Made by a program: the position numbers and the translations under genes. 64,000 bases of DNA. Source: Streptomyces zagrosensis. GTDB taxonomy: Bacteria; Actinomycetota; Actinomycetes; Streptomycetales; Streptomycetaceae. This document shows, piece by piece, positions 9,096-18,430 of the stretch. Where the stretch lies: positions 372,001-436,000 of the forward strand of contig NZ_JACHJL010000004.1 in the NCBI RefSeq assembly GCF_014203645.1, read 5' to 3'. A model generated the notes under the pieces. The model saw only the letters and a program-made list of their open reading frames with translations. It was not told the DNA's origin and did no database searches. Within the stretch, counting starts at the first letter, position 1, and each line of letters starts with the position of its first letter.

Positions 9096-9299
9096 GGCGA
9101 ACAGCCTACGCGGGCACACCGTTCGAGCATGAACCCATCAACTTCTCCGGTGCACCCGCCTTGACCTCCGCAGCGGCCACCACCAGCGGCCACCGACAGC
9201 GGCTCATTGACACAGGCCCACCGAACCGCCGAACTCGCCGAACCGGCCACCCCAGCCACCGCAGCCACCGCAGGCCAGCGCAAGGATGCGGCCGTACGC

Positions 9300-10274
9300 C
9301 TAACCCGACCGCTCCGCGTACATCTTCGCGATCACGTCCTCGATGTCCGGCTCCCGCACCGAGAGATCGACCAGTGGGTACGCAGCGGCGACCGCGGCCA
9401 CGATCGGAGCAGCGCTGGCCGCGGCCGGAAACGCCAGCCATTGGCGGGCTCCATCGACCCGCACCGTTCGCGCGCCCGGCACCCCCTCGATGGGCGGAAG
9501 CTCTCGTTCCAGATCGACCACCAGGGTGCGCTCGCTCTCCCCCACAGCGTGCAACCCAGCCAAGCTGCCGTCGTACATCACCCGTCCGTGATCGATCACC
9601 ATCACGCGTTGGCAAAGCTGCTCGATGTCGGTCAGGTCGTGCGTGGTGAGCAGCACGGTCGTGTTCTGCTCCGTATTCACCTCGCGAAGGAACTCCCGCA
9701 CCTTGACCTTGCTGATCACGTCGAGTCCGATGGTCGGCTCGTCGAGGTAGAGCACATCGGGGTCGTGCAGCAGTGCTGCCGCGATATCGCCGCGCATCCG
9801 CTGGCCGAGCGACAGCTGACGCACCGGGACCTCCAACAGTTCGGCCAGGTCGAGGAGTTCCACGCACCGCTCCAGGTTGTGCCGGTAGCGGTCGTCTGGA
9901 ATCCGGTACATCCGTCGTACCAGCGCGTACGAGTCCCGCAGCGGCAGGTCCCACCAAAGCGTCGTGCGCTGCCCGAAGACCACGCCCATGCGGCGGGCCA
10001 GCCGGGTGCGTTCCTTGGACGGGTCGATGCCGGCCACCCGCAGCCGCCCGCCGCTGGGCACCAAAATGCCGGTGAGCATCTTGATAGTGGTGGACTTGCC
10101 CGCGCCGTTGGGGCCGATGTAGCCGACCACCTCGCCGCGCGGCACCTGGAAGCTGATCCCATCCACGGCCCGTACCTCGTGCCGCTCTCGCCGCATCCAG
10201 CCCGCCCGGCGTCGTACGGTGAAGACTTTCTCCACCGCGTCGAGTTCGATGAACGCGGCGTCGTTGGCCGCCAT
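9300..10274 (-). CDS. ABC-2 exporter ATP-binding protein
   Basis: 324 residues from ATG 10274 (GGGGAATGAGGCG upstream). Walker A is GPNGAGKST, the signature LSLGQRMRG and Walker B VLYLDEPTIGLD; the D-loop and THDLTD switch follow. The insertion RRRAGWMRRERHEVRAVDG and the overall form match the ATPases that pair with ABC-2/DUF990 permeases (viologen or drug exporters). The two permease genes lie upstream on the same strand, separated by about 260 bases, so the complex is likely a heteromeric exporter. Substrate unknown. Confidence 0.92.
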   Translation of the reverse strand: MAANDAAFIELDAVEKVFTVRRRAGWMRRERHEVRAVDGISFQVPRGEVVGYIGPNGAGKSTTIKMLTGILVPSGGRLRVAGIDPSKERTRLARRMGVVFGQRTTLWWDLPLRDSYALVRRMYRIPDDRYRHNLERCVELLDLAELLEVPVRQLSLGQRMRGDIAAALLHDPDVLYLDEPTIGLDVISKVKVREFLREVNTEQNTTVLLTTHDLTDIEQLCQRVMVIDHGRVMYDGSLAGLHAVGESERTLVVDLERELPPIEGVPGARTVRVDGARQWLAFPAAASAAPIVAAVAAAYPLVDLSVREPDIEDVIAKMYAERSG

Positions 10275-10534
10275 CGCCTCATTCCCCTTTCTTGTCGCAC
10301 TGTTCCGGTGTTGTTCTGCTGCCCTCGCGCTGCATTCGTGCCGTATTCGCACGGCCTTGGTGCTGTATTCGCCGTGGCTTGGCCCCGCATTCGCCGTGCC
10401 ATCGCGCTACCCTCGCGCGGCGTCGCGCTTCGCCGATCCGGCCTGGCCCGGCCCACCGCTCCCACCCCAGGCGCACAGCAGCCGACAGCACCGGCCCCGC
10501 GGCCCGTACCCCCCCACCTCGCAGCCCGGCCCGT
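10275..10534. repeat. Degenerate GCATTCGCCGTG repeats between permease and ATPase genes
   Basis: The 260 bases hold four or five imperfect copies of (G)TATTCGCCGTGG/GCATTCGTGCCG between 10325 and 10400. No ribosome site other than that of the ATPase gene is seen. The gap is unusual for an exporter operon and may carry its own promoter. Confidence 0.45.
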
Positions 10535-11353
10535 TCAGCTCCCCGTGCTGCGGTACGCCCGCAGCCCGGCGCCCCACGCCAGCCCCGCCAACGCACAGCA
10601 AGCCACCGCGACCAGCGGCGCGGCGAAGCCGATCCCATCGGGCAGGCCGATCGGGTTGGGCCGGCCGAGGATATGGAGCGCGGGGAACCAGTTGACGAAG
10701 GCGAGCGGGAGGACGAACGTGACCGCTCGCACCAGCTCCGTGGTGAAGACGGTCGGCGGGAACTGAAGCATCGTCGTTCCCCCGTAGGTGAACGCACTTT
10801 GCACCTCGGCGGCGTCGCTGGCCCAGAACTGGAAGGCAGCGCCCGCCACGAACAGGGCGGCGAAGATGGCCGCACCACTGAGCAGCATCACGGGCAGCAG
10901 CAGCACCCGATCCCAGGTCCAGTTCACGTCGAGATGGGCGAGTGACCAACCGAGCAGCGCTACGCCCTGGATGATCCGCCCCACCCGGCGCAGCGCGAAC
11001 CGGTCTGCGGCGACTTGCGCAAGCACCGGCACCGGGCGCACCAAAAGGGTGTCCATCGTGCCGTCGCGCACCCGACGGCCGACCCGTTCCATGCTGCCGA
11101 ACGCCAAGTCGGTGAGACCGAAGGCGGTGCTGCTGGTGCCGTAGAGGAAGGTCACCTCGGCCAGGTCGAAGCCGCCGAGCGCGTCCACGTGGGAGAACAT
11201 GAGGCCGATCACGGCGAAGTCCAATGCCGTGATCGCGAGGTTGCCCAGCGCCATGATGACGAACGAGGTGCGGTACGCCATCGTCGAGCGCACCCACATG
11301 CCCACGATCAGGGCGTAGGCGCGCAGTCCCTGGTAGAGCTGCGACTCAGCCAC
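10535..11353 (-). CDS. ABC-2 family permease (second)
   Basis: 272 residues from GTG 11353, which overlaps the end of the upstream permease gene by eight bases. Six hydrophobic segments are visible, including FVIMALGNLAITALDFAVIG and LVAVACCALAGLAWGAGL. The motif RVRDGTMDTLLVRPV is typical of the DUF990/ABC-2 group, where a cytoplasmic loop contacts the ATPase. Together with the first permease it would form a heterodimeric channel. Confidence 0.88.
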   Translation of the reverse strand: MAESQLYQGLRAYALIVGMWVRSTMAYRTSFVIMALGNLAITALDFAVIGLMFSHVDALGGFDLAEVTFLYGTSSTAFGLTDLAFGSMERVGRRVRDGTMDTLLVRPVPVLAQVAADRFALRRVGRIIQGVALLGWSLAHLDVNWTWDRVLLLPVMLLSGAAIFAALFVAGAAFQFWASDAAEVQSAFTYGGTTMLQFPPTVFTTELVRAVTFVLPLAFVNWFPALHILGRPNPIGLPDGIGFAAPLVAVACCALAGLAWGAGLRAYRSTGS

Positions 11354-12146
11354 CTTGGACGACCACCTTCCGGGTGGCGGCGGATTGCAGCAGGCGCCCA
11401 GCGGCGAGCAGTGCAATGGCCCATCCGACTTGGAAGGCGAAGGCCCCCACCAGCCCCGCGCCTTGGTGCTCACCGAGCAGCACATCCGCGGGGACCTGCA
11501 AGATCGCCGCCCAGGGCAGCGCGTTGGCCGTCTCGCCGAGCGCACCGGGGAAGACGTTGAGCGGCAGGATCATGCCGGAGAAGAACAGCGACAGGACGAC
11601 GCTGATCATGTTGGCCCCCGCCCCGTCGAGCAGCCAAAAGGCGGTGAGGGCGACCAGATAGCGCAGGGCGAAACTGACCAGGATGCCCAGCGCCACCGCG
11701 AGCAGGAAACACAGCCAGGTCAGCGGCGAGGCGGGCAGCGCGAGGTCGAACACGAGCGCGCCGAAGATCATGGGTACGATGCCGCGGCCGAGGAGTTGGA
11801 AGATCGCCCGCCCCACGTCCCCGGCCAGCCACCACAGTTGGAGGTCCACCGGCCGGTAGAGGTCCACCGCCACATCACCGGAGCGGATGCGTTCTTGGAA
11901 TTCCTCTTGGAAGCCGCCGCCCATGAGCGCCGATGCGGCCAACAGCGCCTGCCCGAGCCAGACGAACGTCATGGCCTGGGCCAGGTCGTAGCCTCCCAAA
12001 TGTGGTCGCTGATCCCATAGCGCGATGTAGGTGTACGCGACGATGAACCCGAAGACGGTGTTGGTGAACACCCCCGCGGCAGTGGCCGCCCGGTAGGTCG
12101 CGTAACGTCGGAAACTGCTCGCAACAACGGCCGTATACAGCCGCAC
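11346..12146 (-). CDS. ABC-2 family permease (first)
   Basis: 266 residues from GTG 12146 with GGGAGGG ten bases upstream. Six membrane segments; ERIRSGDVAVDLYRPVDLQ is the conserved loop of this family (compare RVRDGTMDTLLVRPV in its partner). It is the first gene of the exporter operon, with the second permease overlapping by eight bases and the ATPase following. Confidence 0.88.
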   Translation of the reverse strand: MRLYTAVVASSFRRYATYRAATAAGVFTNTVFGFIVAYTYIALWDQRPHLGGYDLAQAMTFVWLGQALLAASALMGGGFQEEFQERIRSGDVAVDLYRPVDLQLWWLAGDVGRAIFQLLGRGIVPMIFGALVFDLALPASPLTWLCFLLAVALGILVSFALRYLVALTAFWLLDGAGANMISVVLSLFFSGMILPLNVFPGALGETANALPWAAILQVPADVLLGEHQGAGLVGAFAFQVGWAIALLAAGRLLQSAATRKVVVQGG

Positions 12147-12422
12147 TTAGTATCCCTCCCCGGCGTTGAACACCAAAGCGCACGAGCCTAGAGCGACAGG
12201 TAGGCAGCAAGCCAGGCATTATTCACTCTGTGGGGTGAGTCGCCCAGGCCATGCGGCCGATCACAGAGCTGTCACAGGTGCGCGCCGCCTCCGCCGCGCG
12301 GATCGCATGATGCGACAGTGGTTTGTGGGGCGTAAGACGCGAATCGCCCGACTTGACAGGATTTATGCCGTGGCACAACCCATGGCAGAACCGTGGGCGG
12401 CGGCCGAGGAGTCCCTACACAC
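12147..12422. other. Gap between exporter operon and penicillin-binding protein gene
   Basis: Divergent promoters are expected here. TTGACA at 12353-12358 matches a -35 box exactly, but no convincing -10 box follows at 16-18 bases. Otherwise nothing is recognised. Confidence 0.3.
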
Positions 12423-15400
12423 ATGACCGACGAGCCTCAGCAGCACAGCGCCGAAAGCGACGGCGAAGCCGCCGCGGGGAGTGCCCCCGGCGCCCAGGGC
12501 GCCGGTAGCAACAACAACCCCGACGGCACCACCGCCGCCGACCGGCCTCGATCAGGAGGAACCGGCGCTCCCCCACAGGGCGCCGGCCCCCACAACCCAG
12601 GCCCGGCAGACACAGCGCAGGACAAGCCCGCCCGCAAGGGTGCCGACCCCAGCGACGCCGGGCGGCCCACCAGGCCCGCTCCCAAGGGGGCTCAAGCCAG
12701 CCCGGCCGGCCCCGCCCCCAAGGGGACCTCCACCGGCCCCGCGTCCAAGGCCGCCCCCACGAGAACCGCCAGCTCCGCCGACCCCGGCACATCCCGTGCC
12801 CCCGCCGCCTCCGCAGAGCCCGGCACCTCTGGTGGCGGGCCGCGGAGCGCTCCACGCGACGCCAAGGCCGGCGCCGCGGGCAACAAGCCCGCAGCCGCGC
12901 CCGCCGCGGACCGCACGGACAGCGCGGGTCGTACGGGACGCACGGAGCGTGCGGATCGCACAGGTCGTACGGGTGACGAGACCGCCATCGCGCGGCCTGC
13001 CCCCAGCGAGGGCGCCGCCCGGCGCCCCGACGCCGGCAAGGGCCCGCACACCCGTAACCCCGCGGCGGGCATGCCAACCGCGGGCGCCCCAACTGGCGTC
13101 ACCCCAGCGAGCCCGGACGCCACGCCACCCCGAGGCACCACACCGCCTCGAAGCACCACACCCCCCAGAGGCACCACACCGCTCTGGGCCGACACACCGC
13201 CGCGAGGCAACGCCGCGGCCCGCGGTAGCGCCGCAGGCGCAGGCAGTGCCGCAGGCGCAGGCAGCAGCACGGCTGGCCCAGCCGGCGGCACCGCAAGCGC
13301 AGGCGGCGTCGCCTTCGGCAAGGCCGCCGGGCGCCCCGACAGCCCCGCGCCCGGGGGCTCGGGCGCGGGCAGCGGCGCGGGGCTTGGCACGGGCCTCGGC
13401 GCGGGTGGTGCCGCCGCCAGCGGTGGCCTCGGTACGAGCGGACCCGGTACGGGCAGCGCCGGTACGGGCGGGCCCGGTGGCGGCGAGCCGCCGACGAGCG
13501 GTGGCAGCAATTCCGCCGATGGCTGGCCGGAGCGACCCGAGAACGCGAACGGCAGCACGGGGAAGCCCAAGCAAGCCAAGGAGTCCAAAGAAGCCAAGAA
13601 GGAAGCCAAGAAGGCCAAGAGGAAAGCCAAGAAGCAACGTCGGAAGCGCACCGGCTGGCGCCGGCTGCTGCCCACTTGGCGGATGATGCTCGGCGCGTTC
13701 GTGCTGCTGCTCGTGCTCATCGGCGGCACGCTGGTCACCGGCTATCTTCTGGTGGACATCCCCGCCGCGAACAAGGCCGCGCTCGCGCAGAGCAACGTCT
13801 ACCTCTACTCCGATGGCTCCCAACTCGCCCGCGAGGGCACGGTCAACCGCGAGAACGTGCCGCTGAGCAGTGTGTCGAAGAACACCCAGCATGCCGTTCT
13901 CGCCGCCGAAGACCGCAACTTCTACTCGGAGTCCGCGGTCAACCCGGCAGCGATGGTCCGGGCCGCGTGGAACACCGTGACCGGCAAGGGCAAGCAGTCC
14001 GGCTCCACCATCACCCAGCAGTACGTGAAGAACTACTACTTGGACCAGGAGCAGACGGTTACCCGTAAGGCCAAGGAGTTCTTCATCGCGATCAAGCTCG
14101 ATCGCGAGGTGAGCAAGGACGACATTCTTGAGGGCTACCTCAACACCAGCTATTTCGGCCGCAACGCGTACGGCATCCAGTCCGCCGCGCAGGCGTACTA
14201 CGGCAAGGACTCCGACGAGTTGAGCATCGCCGAAAGCGCCTACCTCGCCACGCTGCTGAACGCGCCCAGCGCGTACGACGTGGTGGTGCACCCGGACAAC
14301 AAGCAGTACGCGGTGGCCCGTTGGAACTACGTACTCGACGGCATGGTGGAGAAGGGCTGGCTCAGCAAGTCGGACCGCAAGGCCATGAAGTTCCCCACCC
14401 CCGACCGAGCCAAGCCCACGTCCAGCATGTCCGGGCAGCGCGGCTACCTCGTGGAGGCGGTGAAGGACTACATCACCAGCAACAACATCATCAACGAGAA
14501 GGACTTGGCAGCAGGCGGCTACCGCATCACCACCACCATCGACAAGAAGAAGCAGGAAGCGTTTGTCGATGCGGTGGACAAGCAGTTGATGAGCAAGCTC
14601 CGCGACGGCAGCAAGGTGGACAAGTACGTCCGGGCCGGCGGGGCCTCCATCGATCCGAAGACCGGCAAGGTGGTCGCCCTGTACGGGGGCATCGACTACA
14701 CCAAGCAGTACGTCAACAACGCCACCCGGCGCGACTACCAGGTCGGTTCCACCTTCAAACCGTTCGTCTTCACCTCGGCCGTGGAAAACGACTCGGTCAC
14801 CCAGGGCGGCCAGCGAATCACCCCGAACACCAGTTACGACGGCACCAACAAGCGCGAGGTCGTCGGTCCGAGCGGCGGGACCAACTACTCACCGGAGAAC
14901 GAGGACCACGTCTCCTACGGGCAGATCGGCGTCACCGAGGCCACCGACAAGTCGGTCAACTCCGTCTACGCGCAGATGGCGCAGGACGTGGGCCCGGAGA
15001 AGGTCAAGGACACCGCCGTCAAGCTCGGCATCCCCGAGAAGACCCCCGACCTCACCGCCAGCCCGTCCATCGCGCTCGGCCCCGCCACCGCCAGCGTCCT
15101 CGACATGACGGGTGCGTACGCCACGCTCGCCAACCACGGCAAACACAGCCCCTACAGCCTGGTCGTGGAGATCACCAAGGACGGCGGCAAGATCGACCTG
15201 CCCAAGCGCACCGCCGAACAGGCCGTGCCGCGCGACGCGGCCGACACCACCACCTCGATCTTGCAGAGCGTGGTCGAAGGCGGCACCGGCACGGCGGCGC
15301 AGGGCGCGGGCCGTCCGGCGGCGGGCAAGACCGGCACGGCGGAGGAGGACAAGGCCGCCTGGTTCGCGGGGTACACGCCCGACCTGGCGACCGTGGTCGC

Positions 15401-15995
15401 GGTGATGGGCCAGGACTCCAACACCGGTGTGCAGAAGCCGCTGTACGGGGCGACGGGGCTGCTAAGGATCAACGGCGGCGGCTATCCGGCCGAGATCTGG
15501 GCCGCGTACACCAAGAAGGCGCTCAAGGGAAAGAAGGCAACCGACTTCAGCCTGAAGCTGGAAAAGGGCGCCAACACCCCGTCGGTGCCCACCTCTTCTT
15601 CATCCTCCTCCTCCGATACGCGGCCCGACACCAGCGCGCCGCCGACGAGCGACACTCCTTCGGATGATTCCAGCCCACCGCCCACCTCGTCCGACCCGAC
15701 CACCACCGAGCCGGACCCGCCCACCACCGACCCGACCACGCCGGCCCCTCCGACGAGCGACTTCCCGTCCGGCGGCGTGACGGGCGATCCGGGCGGCGGC
15801 CAGATCGGCGGCCCAGGGGGCAGCCCCGGCGGGGCGATAGGTGGCCCAGGCGGTAACCCTGGCGGCGCAACGGGCGACCCGGGCGGCGGCCAGATCGGCG
15901 GCCCCGGCGGCGACCCGACCGGCGGCACGCTGCCCGACCTCGGCGGTGGCGCAGGCGGCCCCGGCGCAGGCGGCGGCACGAGAAACAGCGGCTAG
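12423..15995 (+). CDS. Class A penicillin-binding protein with long disordered N-terminus
   Basis: 1190 residues from ATG 12423 (GAGGAG upstream). Residues 1 to about 375 are Pro/Ala/Gly/Thr-rich and disordered, with local repeats such as TPPRGTTPPRSTTPPR. A Lys-rich helix precedes one membrane helix near residue 419. Then comes the GT51 glycosyltransferase domain (catalytic Glu in AAEDRNFY near 495, GSTITQQY). The transpeptidase domain has STFK near 776, SVN near 844 and KTG near 969. A Ser/Thr/Pro linker and Gly-rich repeats (GDPGGGQIGGPGG) end the protein. It polymerises and cross-links peptidoglycan outside the membrane. The cytoplasmic tail is far longer than usual. Confidence 0.95.
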   Translation: MTDEPQQHSAESDGEAAAGSAPGAQGAGSNNNPDGTTAADRPRSGGTGAPPQGAGPHNPGPADTAQDKPARKGADPSDAGRPTRPAPKGAQASPAGPAPKGTSTGPASKAAPTRTASSADPGTSRAPAASAEPGTSGGGPRSAPRDAKAGAAGNKPAAAPAADRTDSAGRTGRTERADRTGRTGDETAIARPAPSEGAARRPDAGKGPHTRNPAAGMPTAGAPTGVTPASPDATPPRGTTPPRSTTPPRGTTPLWADTPPRGNAAARGSAAGAGSAAGAGSSTAGPAGGTASAGGVAFGKAAGRPDSPAPGGSGAGSGAGLGTGLGAGGAAASGGLGTSGPGTGSAGTGGPGGGEPPTSGGSNSADGWPERPENANGSTGKPKQAKESKEAKKEAKKAKRKAKKQRRKRTGWRRLLPTWRMMLGAFVLLLVLIGGTLVTGYLLVDIPAANKAALAQSNVYLYSDGSQLAREGTVNRENVPLSSVSKNTQHAVLAAEDRNFYSESAVNPAAMVRAAWNTVTGKGKQSGSTITQQYVKNYYLDQEQTVTRKAKEFFIAIKLDREVSKDDILEGYLNTSYFGRNAYGIQSAAQAYYGKDSDELSIAESAYLATLLNAPSAYDVVVHPDNKQYAVARWNYVLDGMVEKGWLSKSDRKAMKFPTPDRAKPTSSMSGQRGYLVEAVKDYITSNNIINEKDLAAGGYRITTTIDKKKQEAFVDAVDKQLMSKLRDGSKVDKYVRAGGASIDPKTGKVVALYGGIDYTKQYVNNATRRDYQVGSTFKPFVFTSAVENDSVTQGGQRITPNTSYDGTNKREVVGPSGGTNYSPENEDHVSYGQIGVTEATDKSVNSVYAQMAQDVGPEKVKDTAVKLGIPEKTPDLTASPSIALGPATASVLDMTGAYATLANHGKHSPYSLVVEITKDGGKIDLPKRTAEQAVPRDAADTTTSILQSVVEGGTGTAAQGAGRPAAGKTGTAEEDKAAWFAGYTPDLATVVAVMGQDSNTGVQKPLYGATGLLRINGGGYPAEIWAAYTKKALKGKKATDFSLKLEKGANTPSVPTSSSSSSSDTRPDTSAPPTSDTPSDDSSPPPTSSDPTTTEPDPPTTDPTTPAPPTSDFPSGGVTGDPGGGQIGGPGGSPGGAIGGPGGNPGGATGDPGGGQIGGPGGDPTGGTLPDLGGGAGGPGAGGGTRNSG

Positions 15996-16023
15996 CCGGC
16001 CCCGCGGCCACCAACACCCCACG

Positions 16024-16051
16024 GCAGCCGCCCCCTTCGCGGGGCGGCTGC
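16024..16051 (+). terminator. GC-rich hairpin after the PBP gene
   Basis: A perfect 11-base-pair stem, GCAGCCGCCCC/GGGGCGGCTGC, with a six-base loop lies 29 bases after the stop codon. It has no T-run, as is common in Streptomyces, and could also end the convergent MerR transcript. Confidence 0.7.
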
Positions 16052-16085
16052 TCGTCGGGCGGACCCGCGCCCGCACGGCCGACGG

Positions 16086-16562
16086 CTAGGCGACGGGCAC
16101 CGCGCACACTCCTGCGGACGGCAGGGCAGCCTCTGCCGGCGTCCCCTCAGCGGCAGCAGCAGAGACGGCAGAGGCAGCGACAGCAGAGGCAGCAGCGCCG
16201 CTGGCCGTGCCGCGCACCACGTCGAGGTACTCGGCGATGGCATCCCGGTTACGGATCAGGCAGTCGATGCGCTCGCTCATGCGGTCGAGTTCGCCTTCGA
16301 GCGTGGCCAGCATCTGCGGCGTCGCGTCGGGGAAGTGAATGGTCCGCGGCTTGTCCAGGCACGGCAAGATCTGCTTGATGATCCGCGTCGGGAGCCCGGC
16401 GTCGAGCAACCCCCGGATCTGTAGGACCCGGTCCACGAAGCGCTCGTCGTACGCGCGATAGCCATTCGCGCAGCGATACGGGACGATCAACCCCTGCTCC
16501 TCGTAGTAGCGCAGCAGGCGACGCGGCGTTGCGGTGCGTTCGGACAGCTCTCCGATGCGCAT
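16086..16562 (-). CDS. MerR-family transcriptional regulator
   Basis: 158 residues from ATG 16562. The N-terminal MerR winged helix is clear (MRIGELSERTATPRRLLRYYEEQGLI, then NGYRAYDE and VDRVLQIRGLLDAG). A coiled coil follows (MLATLEGELDRMSERIDCLI), then a low-complexity Ala/Ser-rich tail. There is no conserved metal-binding cysteine pattern, so it more likely senses a small organic compound. It is divergent from an MFS exporter and shares a palindromic operator with it, the usual arrangement for drug-responsive MerR proteins. Confidence 0.92.
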   Translation of the reverse strand: MRIGELSERTATPRRLLRYYEEQGLIVPYRCANGYRAYDERFVDRVLQIRGLLDAGLPTRIIKQILPCLDKPRTIHFPDATPQMLATLEGELDRMSERIDCLIRNRDAIAEYLDVVRGTASGAAASAVAASAVSAAAAEGTPAEAALPSAGVCAVPVA

Positions 16563-16586
16563 GTGGCCGACCTCACATTCCGTGGC

Positions 16587-16621
16587 TTGACCTTCACATC
16601 AATGTGACCGTTCGAGCATAA
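16587..16621 (+). promoter_or_regulatory. MerR operator/promoter of the MFS gene
   Basis: TTGACC (16587-16592) is followed by the dyad TCACATCAATGTGA (16594-16607), placed where a MerR dimer would sit in an over-long spacer. A weak -10-like GCATAA lies at 16616-16621. The MFS ATG begins only six bases later and no ribosome site precedes it, so the transcript may be leaderless. Confidence 0.55.
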
Positions 16622-16626
16622 CCAGC

Positions 16627-17889
16627 ATGCGAACCCACACCCCGCAACCAACCCCTTCCCCCACCACTCCCCACGAGTCCCAACAGCCCCAGCGAGCCAA
16701 CCAGTCCGGTCAGCCCCAGCAGCCCAAGCTTCCGCTGGCCGCCCTACTCGCGCTGGCCACGGCCGTCTTCATCACCAGCCTCACCGAGACGCTGCCCGCG
16801 GGCGTACTGCCCGCGATGAGCGGCAGCCTCGGGGTGAGCGAATCCGCGATGGGACAGTCGGTCACTATCTACGCCATCGGCACCGCCCTCACCGCCATCC
16901 CGCTGTCCGCAGCCACGGCCGGCTGGCGGCGTAAGCGGCTGCTACTCACGGCGATGGCCGGATTCGCCGCCGCCAACACGGTCACGGCCTTCTCCTCCTC
17001 GTACCCGCTGACCATGACGGCCCGGTTCATCGCCGGCGTCGCCGCAGGACTCGCCTGGGCCCTGCTCGCCGGATACGCCCGCCGCATGGCGCCCGCCCCG
17101 CTGCGCGGCAAGGCCATCGCCATCGTGATGACCGGCATACCACTCGCCCTGTCACTCGGCGTGCCCGCAGGCACCTTCCTCGGCTCGGCGCTCGGCTGGC
17201 GGGTGACGTTCGCACTGATGACCGTGGTCGCCATCGCCCTCATCGGCTGGATCGCCGTGGCCGTCCCGGACTACCCCGGCAGCCGAACACGGGACCGGGC
17301 CCCGGTGCTACGGGCCCTCGCCATCCCCGGCGTGACACCGATCCTGTTCGTCACCCTCGTCTTCGTTTTGGCCCACACCATCCTCTACACCTACATCGCC
17401 ACCTACCTCGACCGACTCGGCATGGGCGGCTCCACCGATCTGGTACTCCTCGTCTTCGGCGCCGCCTCGCTGCTCAGCATCTGGATCGTGGGCGTCCACA
17501 TCAGCCGGCGACTGCGCGCCCTCACCATCGCCAGCACCCTGCTGTTCGCCGCGGCGGCCACCCTGCTCGCCGTACTGTCCGACAGCCCCGCCTTGGTGTA
17601 CGCGGCGGTGACACTGTGGGGGCTCGGCTGGGGCGGCGCGCCGACGCTGCTCCAGACGGCCGTGGGCGACGCCGCAGGCGAGGCGGCAGACGCCGCCCAA
17701 GCCATGCTCGTGACCCTGTGGAACGCGGCCATGGCCGGCGGCGGCGTCCTCGGGGGTGTCCTCCTCGGCCTCTTCGGCTCCACGTCCTTCCCCTGGAGCG
17801 TGCTGGCTCTCCTGGTACCCGTGCTGGTCGTGGTGCTCGCCGCCCGCGTACACGGCTTCCCCACCCGGCACGCGGCCAGCGCCCCGTGA
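16627..17889 (+). CDS. MFS transporter (drug exporter-like)
   Basis: 420 residues. A Pro/Gln-rich N-terminal tail (about 35 residues) is followed by 12 membrane helices, consistent with the DHA1/AraJ-like efflux branch. The start ATG at 16627 has no Shine-Dalgarno sequence, which suggests a leaderless message from the MerR-type promoter. Being divergent from the MerR gene, it is the probable regulated target and exports the sensed compound. Substrate unknown. Confidence 0.9.
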   Translation: MRTHTPQPTPSPTTPHESQQPQRANQSGQPQQPKLPLAALLALATAVFITSLTETLPAGVLPAMSGSLGVSESAMGQSVTIYAIGTALTAIPLSAATAGWRRKRLLLTAMAGFAAANTVTAFSSSYPLTMTARFIAGVAAGLAWALLAGYARRMAPAPLRGKAIAIVMTGIPLALSLGVPAGTFLGSALGWRVTFALMTVVAIALIGWIAVAVPDYPGSRTRDRAPVLRALAIPGVTPILFVTLVFVLAHTILYTYIATYLDRLGMGGSTDLVLLVFGAASLLSIWIVGVHISRRLRALTIASTLLFAAAATLLAVLSDSPALVYAAVTLWGLGWGGAPTLLQTAVGDAAGEAADAAQAMLVTLWNAAMAGGGVLGGVLLGLFGSTSFPWSVLALLVPVLVVVLAARVHGFPTRHAASAP

Positions 17890-17900
17890 CCCAGCCGCGA

Positions 17901-17930
17901 CAGCGGCAGCGGCAGCGGCAGCGGCAGCGG
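17901..17930. repeat. Five tandem CAGCGG hexamers
   Basis: Five exact copies lie just after the MFS stop codon and before a long hairpin. Probably a slippage-prone microsatellite. Confidence 0.85.
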
Positions 17931-17938
17931 CGTGCAAC

Positions 17939-17997
17939 AGCCCCGCCGTACGGCGGAACGTAGCGGCTACAAGCAGCTACGGCCGTACGGCGGGGCT
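17939..17997. terminator. Bidirectional hairpin between MFS and gdx genes
   Basis: Perfect 16-base arms AGCCCCGCCGTACGGC and GCCGTACGGCGGGGCT enclose 27 bases, inside which CGTAGC/GCTACG can pair as well. It sits between convergent genes and is a likely two-way terminator. Confidence 0.8.
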
Positions 17998-18072
17998 CAC
18001 TTGGTGACGAGGAGGCGGGAACACCAGGAGGCGGCGCGGCGGCGATGCGGCGATGCGCCCAGGGGCGAACCG

Positions 18073-18393
18073 TCAATGGCCCGACGTGACCTTGAGGCCC
18101 ACGACCGCGACCAACAGCAGCACCACGAAGAAGATCCGGGCGGCGGTCGCGGGCTCATTGAGCACCAACATGCCGAGCACCGCCGCACCCGCGGCCCCGA
18201 TGCCGACCCACACTCCGTAGGCCGTCCCGATCGGCAGCGACTTGGCGGCCTGCGCCAGCAGCACCATGCTCGCGACGATTCCCGCCGCGGTGAACACGCT
18301 CGGCCACAGCCGAGTGAAACCCTCCGAATACTTCATCCCGATCGACCAGCCCACTTCCAGCAGACCAGCGATCAACAGCAAAACCCAGGCCAT
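18073..18393 (-). CDS. sugE: Guanidinium exporter of the SMR family
   Basis: 106 residues, four membrane helices. The sequence follows the SugE/Gdx subgroup closely: LEVGWSIGMKYSEGFTRLWPS with the essential Glu at 13, then KSLPIGTAYGVWVGIGAAG. This subgroup exports guanidinium in exchange for protons as an antiparallel dimer. Start ATG 18393 has GGAGGTG eight bases upstream. A guanidine-III riboswitch in its leader confirms the assignment over the drug-exporting EmrE subgroup. Confidence 0.93.
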   Translation of the reverse strand: MAWVLLLIAGLLEVGWSIGMKYSEGFTRLWPSVFTAAGIVASMVLLAQAAKSLPIGTAYGVWVGIGAAGAAVLGMLVLNEPATAARIFFVVLLLVAVVGLKVTSGH

Positions 18394-18430
18394 GACGGCA
18401 CCTCCGTGAACCACGTGCTTCAACAGGGGT

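Noticed and set aside
12353-12358. Exact TTGACA as promoter of the PBP gene
   Set aside because: No credible -10 box at 16-19 bases; kept only as a weak note.
12552-14291. 579-codon minus-strand frame across the PBP gene
   Set aside because: Antisense of the Pro/Ala/Gly-rich tail and GT51 domain; no start signal and no recognisable domain.
18073-18393. EmrE-type multidrug exporter
   Set aside because: Sequence markers and the guanidine riboswitch place it in the Gdx/SugE branch instead.
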